A DNA stretch of 64,000 bases from Saccharina japonica (Eukaryota > Sar > Phaeophyceae > Laminariales > Laminariaceae). The notes under the pieces were generated by a model. It worked only from the letters and a program-made list of their open reading frames with translations. It had not been told where the DNA came from and ran no database searches. The translations under genes were made by a program, and so were the position numbers. The stretch is from the NCBI GenBank assembly GCA_008828725.1, contig MEHQ01001000.1, positions 252,868 to 316,867 on the forward strand, written 5' to 3'. Shown in pieces: positions 19,482 to 35,579 of the stretch (the stretch's first letter is position 1; every line of letters begins with the position of its first letter).

Positions 19482-22400
19482 CTAGGCCGAGGGCTCGCTG
19501 GTGTCGCCGCCCTCGCCCATCGGCGCGCGAAGTACTGACTCGATTCCGTCGGCGATGCCCGCCAGAACATCGGAGTCGAAAGAGTCGAGACCATCGCCCA
19601 GCCCCATCACGATGCTCTTTGCGGCATCCTCGCGGGCCTTGCGCTCGTGCTCCATTCGCTGGTGGTACTTGGCGGCCGTCGCCTGTTGTTTGTTTTTTTT
19701 TGGGGGGGGGGGGGGGGGGGGGGTGGAAGTGTGGAGTCGTCAGAACAAAGACCAGATGAAGAGAGAAGCAAACAGAGTGAAGGGAGAAACTTGAAATGAA
19801 AACAGCAGCGAGCAGTGAAGATGCTGATCTGAGTTACGACCGAGAGAGAGAGAAAAGAAGGGGCGAATATATTGTTTGGGATGGAAGAAATAACAAAAAA
19901 CAAAAACTAAGCAAAAATTGGGCAGTGCAGAGAAGAGGGGAGAGGCAGTTTTGAGTAAAAATAGTTGTTCCTGTAGTACGTACCGGTAACAGTTCATCAG
20001 TATGCTACCACGACTCTCGACCTGTTGTCTGCTCGTGCACACTGTGCCAGTATACGGTTGATACTCTGGTCCCCTCTCCTATAAACATGCTAAAAAAAGT
20101 AGCAATACGAGCAATGTAGGATTTGGAAAAAACGATGACCATGACACCCGACATACTTACAACCCGCCACTATCAAGAGTTCAGGAGCGGTATACTTGGC
20201 GAGCGCTAAATACAGTAGTGCTTCTGCACTGCAAGGTACGCATGGCCAATCAGCAGATCAGCCCACCGCGTGACACTTAGCGACCACTAAAAAAGAGAAA
20301 AACAACCAACAAAAGAGCGATGTTCACAATATTGATCAACTCGAATTTGATCAACCCGAACGCGCTCTTGTTGAATGAACGGATTTCAGCGTGCCGTACG
20401 TGCCCCCCCCGGCCTCGTCTCACCTCGGCCATGTCGTACACTTTCTGGGGGTTCTTGATCATGTCTCCCGGCTCGGGCTCCAGGGTCTTGGTGCTGAGCG
20501 CGATACGTCCGTTCACCTGTTGTATGCGACAAATACATAAATGAAACATCGTTTAGCATCATGAACCATGAGCAATACAGCCACCACGGATGAACGCGCG
20601 CGAACGGGATTATCACACACACAGTCTAAAAATCTGGGTACTCGTATCTATCCACCAATCCATTCGGTCAAACCCACAGACAACATGTTTGTAACATAAT
20701 GTGATATATACGTGCGATCAATAACTTGAACGCGATTTGACGGGTGAAGCGAGATGCATCTGGACCGGGGAAAAAAACTACACAACCCTCGTATCAATGG
20801 TCTTCACTTCACGTCTGCATCGTTGAGTGGACCTTTGACTGAAACTGTGGCATACCTTGTCGTGGTCGATGATCATGCACTTGAGCTTCATGCCCATCTG
20901 CATGATGGACGGGAGGTCCTCGATGCGGTCGAACGAAATCTGGGAGATGTGCAGAAGCCCAGACATGCCACGGATCTCCACGAACGCTCCGTAGGGCTTG
21001 ATGGCCTTGACGTGCCTGTCACAGCAGCGAAAAAAGACAGAACCCATCAAGAGGAAAAATCAGCAAGTGCAGCGGGAAAACACACAAAAACAATCGTCCA
21101 CCGGAGTACCGGTCGCTCATGCCACCGACACACCGACATGGCGGTTGTTGACAACGAAAACAAATATGTCCACGCTGCACTTCGTTCATATTCGAGTCGC
21201 CGTGTTGTTTTCATTTCGTCTCCCCGAATTCGGGAAAAAAGTAATTGACTCTAATTTGCTACAAAAATAATAAAAAATTATTCTTCCATATTAGGCAATG
21301 GTACTTGGTCTGCCTTAAGCATACTTCACAATCAGCACGTGAGCAGGGCAAAGCACTCTGACATGCAAGCCGATGTCGTGGTAAAAAACCAGAGGCATGA
21401 CAATATCCTTCAAACATTTGTGAGAAAAACCACCTTGACAGCTCCCGTGGCGTGTCCAATTACTACTACGGGAATCGTGAAATTAGAGCGGCATTTTTTT
21501 TGTTTTTTAACCTGATAGTGCGGCAACTTTTCCAAGCCGCACGAAATCGGCACGTATATACGACACTGCCATGTTCTCTTCTCACCCCTCCACGACATCT
21601 CCGCGAGAGAGCTCCTTCATTTCCTGCTCCAGCACCGCTCGGCGGTTGGACACCACCAGCTTGCTCGACTCGGCGTTAACCTAGTGACACGGCCGCACGT
21701 GAGTGTTCACCCATAAAAAAGCGAAATAAGAATTAGACGGCGGTCAAAAACAAGAGCGTGGCAAGCAGTGTTTGGCCCAGCGAAACACCAACAACAATTC
21801 ATCACCGTCAACGATCGTTAAAACTCGCGTCTCACTTGCCGCAAAAACACGGATCCATCTGCGGCAGCCTAAAGCTTGAAAAAAAATTACGGACCGCGTC
21901 TCTCACCAACTCTTAGGTCAGCCCAAACTGTCCAAATATGATTTTGTTGCTACTCACCTCAAGGAACTTGAAAGACATAGTTTGTCCCACGGCCTCTTCG
22001 GTGGGAAGACCACCGCACATGTGGGAACCGGGCAGGAAGCCCCTCAGACCCTGTTTGTAACGGAAATCAACACAGATAAGACGCACAGGAAACGCTTAGC
22101 ACGATATGAGGTTGGGGGGGGGGGGGGGGCCCTTTTGAGTGTCTCGCATAGTTCACCTACCCCGCGCTCGGTTGGCTCGTCGCCTCGCGACAGAGGGTTG
22201 CTCCCGGAACAGTCTTGAATGTTCAACTTGCGACACGCAGAATATACTGCAATACACAGAGCAGGATAATGCTGGAAAAATATAATATACTGGTGTAATT
22301 GCTAGATTTTGAATTTCGAAAAAAGACTGTACCACATATATAGGTATGCTGACATCTGCATCGTTCGCGACAAAACAAAAAAGTAGACCCTCGTACTCAT

Positions 22401-25400
22401 CATGTAATACACGGAAAAAATCGGGACTCTCGTAAGAACCTGAAATCAGATGTTAGGTTAACATCCTTATTCCGGCGGAGAGAAAAGAGGGTAGACTTCT
22501 TACAATTTCAAACATAAGGCGAGCGCCTACAGTAAGCTGCGTACACATTTTGTTAATATTTACATTTTCTAGGCTAGATATATTCAAATCTGTTTTCAAT
22601 TTCTATCAATAGGCTCGTATAGATTCATCAAAGTCTTCTTACAAGAGGGCCGATACTATGGAATCGTACAAAATTAATTCTACTGAGGTGATACGATATG
22701 TGTTTTATGTATATACACCCAAGACTCGAGACATGGGAAAGCGTACCTCAACAAGAACAATCGCCCCCCCGCGGTTGACGGCAATGACCGGGCCCTCGAA
22801 CACCACGTCGTTCGCCTGCATCTCTTCCACCTTCGACCACGCCTTCTCGTACTGGATTCGGCGGATGGAAACCTGGACCTGTGATCGTAAAAAAAAAAAA
22901 AAAAACAGAGACAGGGAAGGAACGGGCACGCCGTTAAGATGTTTACAGTCCCGCGAACACCGTAACTACCTACGCACCACGCTGAAAGCATGGAGTGAAT
23001 TGACACACGACACGAAGTGCACGAAGTGAGACGTGGAAGTGTGGAGGGCGTAAGCTTTATTTTGACCCATCCGCCGGAGGATAAAAAAAAAGAAAAAAAA
23101 AAGCTAACACCGTAACTATCTTCGCACCACGCTAAAAGCTAGCACCGTAACTACAGAGCAGTATGGGTTCCGTATATCAGTATGACGAGACAGAAGAGTT
23201 GGGTTTGCCTCCTCAACTTCTTCACCTTCTGGTTGCTGTACGAAGCTACGTACTCGTCCGGGAACAAAATACAACGTCGTGCAAGGTTTAGTTTTTATTT
23301 TTGCCGTATGATTGACCGCAACATGATGACGCCAATGTTACAATTTATCTGCGTACCGTGCACGGGTATTCCAGGTGTAATCCCAACAAAGTTATCCAAT
23401 CATCTGACAGGCTGGACATGGAGTAGGCGATGCATTGTCAGTCACCACAAAGATCGCATACATACGTACTAGGGGCGGCCTCGGCTCGTTCATAGACACA
23501 CCAAGGAATACCGCAATATAATATCAACGTCCCGGGGCAGGCTCCACCTGACCGGTTTCCCATTACTCGCACAGCTGTTTCGACCTCGAGATATTCAGTT
23601 CAATTCAACTGTTCAGTAACTCAAGGCTGTCGTTCTCACCTGTCCCATCTCGTTTTCGTCCGAGATGATCATGACTTCTTTTTCGTCCTCCAGCTCGAGG
23701 ATACCCTCGATGTTCTCCACTTCGTCCAGGCTCGCCTATACCAGCACAAAAAAGCAGCACCACCGTCAACACCACGCGGATAACAAAATTGTGGGAAAGA
23801 AGTAGGGGACCAAGCGAAACAATGTACGGTACGAGCACAGCAGTAGCAAAACACGTTTAGAAAAAAACGCCGCCTTGTCTTCCCGAGGGATTTTTTTATG
23901 GGCGTTTCGAGTCAGCAATCGCACTGGTGTAACCCTACCCCAACAAACTCTGGTCCCAAAATACCAAAATGTCAGAATCCTTAACCCCGCACGAGGCACG
24001 TAATGCTGACGTTTTATAACAGTGCGGGACGGTGTTTTCCGGTGAGCAATCGATGCTCGTGGCGCTCCCCTTTGAAGATCGTTGGGGTTGCAGATGTGAC
24101 GCTTCCCGCTGAAGGTGTGAATGACTGTGCATTGGATGGCTGAAAAAAACAAGAACCCATACTTGTAACCTATCAACTTCGATTTTCAAAAGTATACTAT
24201 CAATAGTACCAGCATAGGATAGCATGTAAAACTGAACTGCACTACTGTGCAGCACCCTGCAACTGCTGTATCACACTGGTGTGCTGCCAGTATAAAGTAA
24301 TGGAACCAAGGACAAAACTCTGTAGTACCGAACCGACGGTTGATGATATTATAGCATGGTGTGTTTCTAGATAGAATATTCGTAGTCGTGTCATTATATA
24401 TACGATAGCTAATATACGAGAATAGTAAGGAGACGCGCGCGGGTTCGGTACCAATAAGATGGCTCGCCAGGCATTACGTATTGGGACTCCTTGAGGACGG
24501 ACCACTGAAAACCTGCAGTTGCTTGCGTACAGCAGTAGTACAGGACACCTACGATACCACGCATCGTGGAAAAAACCTTACCTACAAGTAACAGGACTGT
24601 TGGCCCAGGCAGGATTAGTTACTGGAGAAATAGTGCATCTACCTACTAACCCTAACACATTCCCTTGGTACGTGTCCCCCGAATAGAGAAGTTGGCTGAT
24701 ATAATTTTTCTTTCAACAACACTGCCGACATTTTTAGGCCGACTGTGTTAGATCGGAACATGGACAACACCACAGGTTTTCCCTTCCTCGTGTAGAAACC
24801 CGCGAGCAGTGCCGTCGGTAGTGGTGTGTCATTTCTGTACGCTTCCCGCATGAAAAAACTAGCACACAGAACTAACCGCCGCCGCGATTCCTCGCCTCAC
24901 AGAGCACGGATCGCGCTAAAACTCCCATGGATGTATGCTTCATCTCTCTGAGAGTCCTCGCTGCCAAGTTTGAGGGCCGTCGTATATAGGTGGCCTGTGT
25001 CTGGAGGTCTAGCTTGGGGAGTGCGAGCATGACCCATTAAATTATCAATTTTTTTTCTGATCGAAAAATACTTTGTTCAGCAAAAAAGTTGTGACAGAAA
25101 TGGACCAGGCTTTACGACCTAAGAGAGACCTCCAGAAATCACGGACCACCTACGGCCCTCAAACTTGCCACAGATGACGACTCCCTGCTCAGAGGACCGT
25201 ACACCCTATATATAAGTGTTGTAGCGACCCGTGCTCTGTGAGGCGAGCACTCGGTGGCGGTGGCGGCGGTTAGTGAGTCATGTGTCTAAAAGCACGGGGG
25301 GGGGGGGGTTGCCTCCGGCAGTTTTGCAACAAAGCCAGAACCTTGTGTGGGTTTCACCACTACGGAGGGGAAAATCTGTTTTGTTTTCTGTTTTTCGATC

Positions 25401-28016
25401 CAATAATAGTCGGCCTTAGTCTAGATTTTCGTAGGACCCAACAGGTGATACAAAGCAGCTGAAAACAATAAACTATTTTGGCCGTAAGAGCTGCCTGCGT
25501 CAGAGTCGTACTCCGAGATAAACCCGTGATACGAAAATTATCAGACTCTGTTGTGTTGAACTGCTTTGTGGCTTGCAGCGTGTTCTCTGTTCTCACCTCG
25601 CGTGCCGGCATGTAAGCGGTCGCCTTTGCCCCGATGTCGACCAGCGCGCCCGTCGGCTCGAACTGAACGACCGTGCCCGTGACGACCTCTCCCTTAATAA
25701 AGCTAACCTGAGATTCGTGCAAGAAAAAGACAAAACAATTATTATCATGGCCTAAAAGGTACTACTCGCATCTGATATGATGATGCCCGAGGGTGTGCTC
25801 GTACTACTGCTGTTGTACGTATATAGCACTATCCGCCAGAACGAGTTTCTAATTTAAACGGCGCCTAAAAAGAGGGACGGCTGAAGCCGACTTTTACTTG
25901 ATTTTGAAGAGATCTTACGATCGCCGAACTCACGATCAAATTGTGGAAACTTTCTTGGAACCTTATACCAACGCACGCAAGTTGACTCGTACAGAACAGT
26001 AGTTATAGGAATTTCCTGCTGCGCAAGTTCCTACCAACAACTTTTCTGTCTGAAGTGTGATACGAGTATAGCCCTTTGTATACAGCTGAATCAAAGTTTG
26101 ACACATGATGATAAACTGCGTTCCTCCACGTACAGAACACGTCCCCAACAAATTATTGGGCACCACTTGCCCCGAAAAGTAGTGGAGAACGAGTACGAGA
26201 ACGTAGTCGTACGTACACTGCTACGGTACAAGTTACCTGGTACCAGGTATCAGGTACAGGGATCACACCCAAGGTGCAGCAGTACGTACAACGAGGGTAA
26301 AAGTCAGGCGCACAGCATTATGTACTCGTACGAGTAGGTGTCATACGACGTACGTAAATCGGGCGAAGGCCCACCCACAGCCCTTTACTCTTGACAGCCT
26401 CTGTTTAAAATATACCGTGTGAAACGTACCAATTCGATGTCTAAAGTACGTGCGTTTGTGTCGACACTTTAGGCGTTGTGTTGACACGGAGGCCGGAGCG
26501 TGGATGTGCACTGTCCGGGATTGAGAAGGTATCGCTTTCTGCGCTGGTCAGCCGACCCGCCTCGAAGGTGTCAGATTCCCCCCTTGGTACCCACCCACCC
26601 ACACACACCAGGTACACCTAAAATTCAAAACCAAAACAATCACACCGATACGACGATCAAGGGATAAAAGCGCCGACTCCAGGCTACAACCTAAACTTCT
26701 TGCAGTGGTCTATATACTCGTATACCGGCAATTCTGTGCCAACGATACGTAAGAGTACGTAACCGATTTCGACGGCTCGACTTCGAACACGTAGGCAGCG
26801 TAGTTGCACCGACGACGGAGAAGTACTCAACTCAGACACTACGTACACAAAAAAAACGTTGATGAAAACATTGCCCTCCCTTCAATTTTCAATGTTCAGT
26901 TGATACGGGTACGTCAACAAAAAAAGCGAAACCAACTTTCTTTTTCATTGGTACTCGCATACCAGAGCGGCACAGCATGTTTTGCTTTAATTTCAATGCA
27001 CGGAAGCATCACGTGGTACTCTTTAGGCTGCCCTGCACCACTTCAGCAAGGGACAGCTAGACGCGCCGAGCTGGGCATCAATCCGTGCTGCACATTTTGA
27101 GTGCTTGAACAGTGCTCTGCTGCAAAACTCATGAAAATGCTGTTGTACAAGGTAAACTTGAAGGTGTGCTCGCTGACATGTACGGTGCTCGAGCAACGAA
27201 CGGGGGCTCTCGCATGCGCCGCCCCGATAAACCAAAAATAAGGCAAAAATTGAAGAACTTGATGGATAGCCCTTACGGCGCAGCAAGGCCGAGCCGAAGG
27301 CGAGAGACTCCCTCTCACCTTGTGATCGCCGAGAAGAGAGGCGAAGTCTTCGTACGCCGATGCCTCTTCCGAGAGGTCCAAGGCCGAGGCCACACCCTTG
27401 TAGGACTCCTTGATCCGGTCGAAGCGGTTCGATGGCCCAACAGCAGTTGCCCCGTCCCCATCCCCACCCTCCGTTCCCGTCCCCACCACCTCATCCACAT
27501 CAGTCACCACCATGCACGGCGCTTTCCGCGTTCGTGTATGGCATGTCTCTCCAGCCCATGTTGCGCCAGGTCGGACGCTCCTCGCGTAGCGTGCGGAAGG
27601 GGTGAACGCAAAGCCCTTAGCAAGTGTTGCCGTCGCCGCCAGAGCAGCGATAACCCTTCATGCGTCACAGGTGGAAGGCAAGAGCGACGGTGAGCGGGCG
27701 AGCTGGAACTGAATAACGACACAGCAACAATGCGGCTCGAACCACGGGCATCAATAAACGGCGACAGCACCACAGGCCGGAGGCACAACTACCGCGAATT
27801 TAGGCAGAGGGGGGTCCCGGCAGGAAAGGTGGGTGCTTGCGTGGCACCGCACAGACAGAGGGGTGAGATAGTGACCCATGCTGTGGTGCCGTCTTCAACG
27901 CAGCACCCGACATCTCATAACACGCGGCCGGTGTCTCCAATACGCTCTTTCCACCCCCAGAAGTAAAGGCGAGCGACGCTCACTTACCTCAGCGGTCGCT
28001 CCGAGACTGTGGACAT
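19482..28016 (-). CDS. RPS1: plastid 30S ribosomal protein S1 (bS1c), nuclear-encoded
   Basis: Ten exons on the minus strand: 28016-27988, 27655-27319, 25707-25597, 23735-23640, 22878-22747, 22050-21958, 21680-21586, 21015-20856, 20516-20424, 19682-19482 (TAG). They total 1347 nt, 448 aa, all GT-AG with consistent phases. The N-terminus is a hydrophobic signal-like stretch ([14 protein letters not shown]) followed by GFAF at about residues 24-27 and a basic transit region, as expected for import into a four-membrane plastid. Three S1 RNA-binding repeats follow: about 123-193 ([20 protein letters not shown]), about 212-275 (with [10 protein letters not shown]) and about 293-362 ([26 protein letters not shown]). 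A conserved post-domain motif [12 protein letters not shown] precedes an acidic tail. Family knowledge: bS1 binds mRNA on the 30S subunit and promotes plastid translation initiation. The 29-nt first exon leaves the start slightly less certain. It is divergent from the GH1 gene. Confidence 0.95.
19702..19723. repeat. poly(G) run inside S1 last intron
   Basis: About 22 consecutive G, only some 20 bases upstream (in gene sense) of the final exon acceptor. On the transcript it is a C-run next to the polypyrimidine tract. Confidence 0.95.
19826..19910 (+). mobile_element. SINE fragment (tail part), copy F
   Basis: atctgagttacgaccgagag to gatggaagaaataacaaaaa matches the 3' end of the SINE body and its A-rich tail in plus orientation. 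Head and most of the body are missing. Confidence 0.7.
24690..25440. mobile_element. foldback element related to the left-edge palindrome, inside S1 intron 3
   Basis: Two diverged arms face each other: about 24,690-25,030 (reverse orientation) and about 25,080-25,420 (forward). Both match bases about 81-430 of the window (ctgctctgtgaggcgag, acggccctca, gtcggcct, gacagaaatgga). It has an AT-rich centre near 25,050 and no coding capacity. It lies between S1 exons 3 and 4. Confidence 0.7.
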
Positions 28017-28282
28017 GGTACCGCACTCTGTATTGCCTCGTGGTTGTCTCGAGGCAGGAATAGAGCAACCTGGACTAGAAGAGAAGCTCGTGGAGGCGTT
28101 ATTATACAGGGATTACAAACGAGCCCGATGCGTCATGTTTTCATGTTTTTCGGACCGAAAGAGATCACAGAGCAGATCTACGTTTTTTCGTAGAAATCTG
28201 AGGGTGGGTGCATATCCGTTTGAAACACACAGCTACGAGTACCTCCTCATCTTGGCGTGCTGTGTCGAGTGCGAGTGCTCCC
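28017..28282. promoter_or_regulatory. shared divergent promoter region, S1 / GH1
   Basis: Only 266 bp separate the start codons of the minus-strand S1 gene and the plus-strand GH1 gene, so both promoters and 5' UTRs must lie here or overlap the neighbour. A tgcgtcatg word (CRE/AP-1-like) sits near 28,129-28,138. There is no clear TATA box. The role is inferred from layout. Confidence 0.55.
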
Positions 28283-32809
<4,527 letters not shown>

Positions 32810-33916
32810 GGAAGCGTTGAGCGGCGGTTCCTTGACTCTTGCTAACCGGTTTGTTGGCGTGCTCGACACGGGATATTCTTAGCTGCGAAGAACCGCTGCT
32901 CTGAACTAGCCTTCGATTGATGCGGCAGTCACACGGCGGCTGTATTTGTTTGTTTCCCTGTCGACAATTTCGATACTGCAGAGTTAATATAATTGCGGTG
33001 CAAAGGTATCATAGAGGCGTATTTAAGGTCGACAACGTGTAATATTCTCCTGTCTGCGCATCGCTCGCCGCTTCCCAGCCGGCGAGCCGGCAAAGGTCCG
33101 ATATACGGCCTGTTTTAGGCCCAACCACTTGAATTTTTGAACTGATATCGTGCATTAAGTTGCGATGCGAAACACCCGTCTGTTTGACGTGGTACTGTAT
33201 TTTGCACGCTGCCGAAGCGCGCTTCGCTCATTCCACGAAGTATTCGTTGCGTAGGCAAAACATCCCTCGTTGACATGCTGATAGGCGGGGTGGGGTGTGA
33301 CGACGCGATAGTTACCCCAGGGCACTCGTGATTAATCGTGAGGAAGCGTGGTGCGAGCAGCACCGCTGGGTGCTATTCGAGTTGACCTCTTTCGCGGCAT
33401 AGAATGACGGTATCATATTTCGTATTTACGACTTTTCTGAACCTGTTGACTAAAACGCCAAATCAAACCTCGCCGTGTCCAAACCGGTGAGGGTGCGTTG
33501 CCAACATTCAATATTTCCTTGTTGCCCATCTATCTGACATAAACAGTATGCTCGCATAATGCAGGACATATCTTCTTGATTCAAGCGACCCATATTTGCC
33601 TCGTAATGGCCCCAAGTCGGCGATCAACAGCCTAAAAAAACAGAGCATTGGTTTCTTGAAAACGCGCCAGGACAAGGGAGCTTCGCCTCGCAAGGGGAGG
33701 CCGGTAGTCTACGCGCTAGATATTGGTGTACACATGCTATGATAATCGTGCATGCTTTGCCAGCTCAAGACTTCTTATAAAAGCTTCCCCTAGATTGGAA
33801 ATCTGCGAAGCAGCCCGAACTCCCATCTCTCTGGCCGCCTGTACCGAACCCTCATATATATGCACGGTTGATATGATGGATTTATCAAGCCCGCACCCCC
33901 ATCTCCCTGACTGCCT
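32810..33916. other. intergenic between convergent GH1 and TMEM208 genes
   Basis: No supported gene. It presumably holds both 3' UTRs. Short open frames show no recognisable features. Confidence 0.5.
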
Positions 33917-35225
33917 CTACCGAGTCTTCATTCTGGGCCCTCGAGCTGCTTTCCGCTCCTTCTTGGCCAGACGCTTGGCTTCTCTTGCCGCGGCTTCCAC
34001 GCTACCGTCGTCCGGCGGTGGCGAGCTCATCCACCCAGCCAGCTTTTGGAACACCCAGTACGCTGAAATGCTCAAATAGTAGCCTGGGACCTGTTGCAAG
34101 CAAGCGCGGAATTTCAAAGAAGCTCGATTTCCGATTGTCGGTCTGGGTTTTTCGGACTGCTACGCGGCGGTGGCGGGTCCGCCTGTGAAAAAAAACGAAC
34201 TTTAAAGCATACCAGGTACGAGTACCTGGTATCAGGTATCGACGCCAATCGCACAGCAAGTCGCCAGGCAATATGTGTTAGGATGATCGATGAGCAGAGG
34301 GGCAGGCTTACTCCCTGGCGACTGAGCTGATATCGTCTGCGCTATAAACTCGATCTTGCGAAACGCGATACGAATGCTCACCAGAAGGTAGATGTACCAC
34401 CCGTAGCTGCTAAAGGAGCTCACAGCTTGCGCCGTCAAGCAAACCGCCAGAATGTCGAAATATGTGCCCCCGGAGACCCCCATGCGGGCCGCGTCCACCA
34501 TCCCGTTATAGCAGATGTAGTAGACTGCCGAGCTCAACATTAGCCCAAAGGCTTGCCACCGCCCAAAGGTGCTGTAGTTGTAAAAGACTGTCGGGACGAG
34601 ACACCGACGCAAAAACTTCAAGTTATGAATAGTTTGACTTCACGCATGTCCATTGTGTTTATCGGCACTGCGGTAACTCGTATGTGTATATCTGGGTCGT
34701 AGAGCTCGTATGTGTATATCTGGGTCGTAGAGCTGTAGCCTTCGAGGTACGAGTACAGCAGTTGCTCGTACGTTGCTACGGTTGCTACGCCCTTTCGTTC
34801 TATTGAATACTGGTAGGAGAGCAGGGTACACAAGAGTACAGAACCTGGTCCCGGCAGCAACACTGCTGTTGTGGAAGGAAAACAACGTAATAACGCTGGC
34901 GACGATATCAAGACGGACACAAAGCAGTACGCAGATGCATCGCACAACAAGCACGATGATATCGGGCTACCGATACTACTCTGCGCGGTGCGCCACTAGA
35001 GCGCACCGTACTGTGCTGCACTCTCATATGACACCTTCCGTGCTGACTGTCGTACTCTGGCATAATATCGAATAAACGCGCGAGTATATATATTTGCGAG
35101 TACGAAGCTATTTACTCACCCTTCAAAACAACATATATTACGTTGATCGCCAAAATAAGAGGGAAGTACAGGTTTGCGGTAGATTCGCTAGCCTTGGCTG
35201 CTTTCTTGGCTGCCTGTCCGGCCAT
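33917..35225 (-). CDS. TMEM208: TMEM208 / SND2 family ER membrane protein
   Basis: Three exons on the minus strand: 35225-35120, 34587-34382, 34090-33917 (TAG), 486 nt, 161 aa, GT-AG introns in consistent phase. The N-terminus MAGQAAKKAAKASE is basic. Hydrophobic segments follow: LYFPLILAINVIYVVL, then the family-typical STFGRWQAFGLMLSSAVYY, then GGTYFDILAVCLTAQAVSSF and SSYGWYIYLLVPGYY. The C-tail is cytosolic and Lys/Arg-rich (AKRLAKKERKAARGPR), matching TMEM208 architecture and length (about 170 aa). Family knowledge: TMEM208 is the animal counterpart of yeast Snd2, part of the SRP-independent ER targeting route for membrane and tail-anchored proteins. Its start lies 354 bp from the divergent WDR59 start. 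Confidence rests on the conserved transmembrane pattern read by eye. Confidence 0.87.
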
Positions 35226-35579
35226 TTCCCCGCCGCTCTGCTTCGATGTCTGATGCTTCGTACCTGATCAAAAGCTCCAATCTCTCAAACGCGGCGGAAC
35301 ATGAAAATGAAGGAGTTCCATCTGGATTCCATCTGGATTTGGACCCAGGGAAGGCGTCCGTCGACGTTTCCACGATTGGAACTTTGGAACAACACTGAAC
35401 AACCGCACAGCACAGGCAGCAGCAGGTATCCCACTTCATATGTTGTGCTTGCACAGCAGTGTTCTTCTCTTCCCACGCAGCCCGCGGGTGTGCTGTGCAT
35501 CTGCGCCATCGTGTTGTACAATTATCATTGCTCGAAGATAGTCTCTCCGCCAGCTGTAAGGCTGGGCGCATAGCGAGAC
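35226..35579. promoter_or_regulatory. shared divergent promoter region, TMEM208 / WDR59
   Basis: 354 bp between the start codons of two head-to-head genes. No TATA box is evident. The role is inferred from layout only. Confidence 0.5.

Noticed and set aside
21410..21470. Candidate S1 mini-exon (AVK-like) on the minus strand
   Set aside because: Exon 21680-21586 joins 21015-20856 directly with correct phase and restores the conserved [12 protein letters not shown] segment; the mini-exon is not needed.
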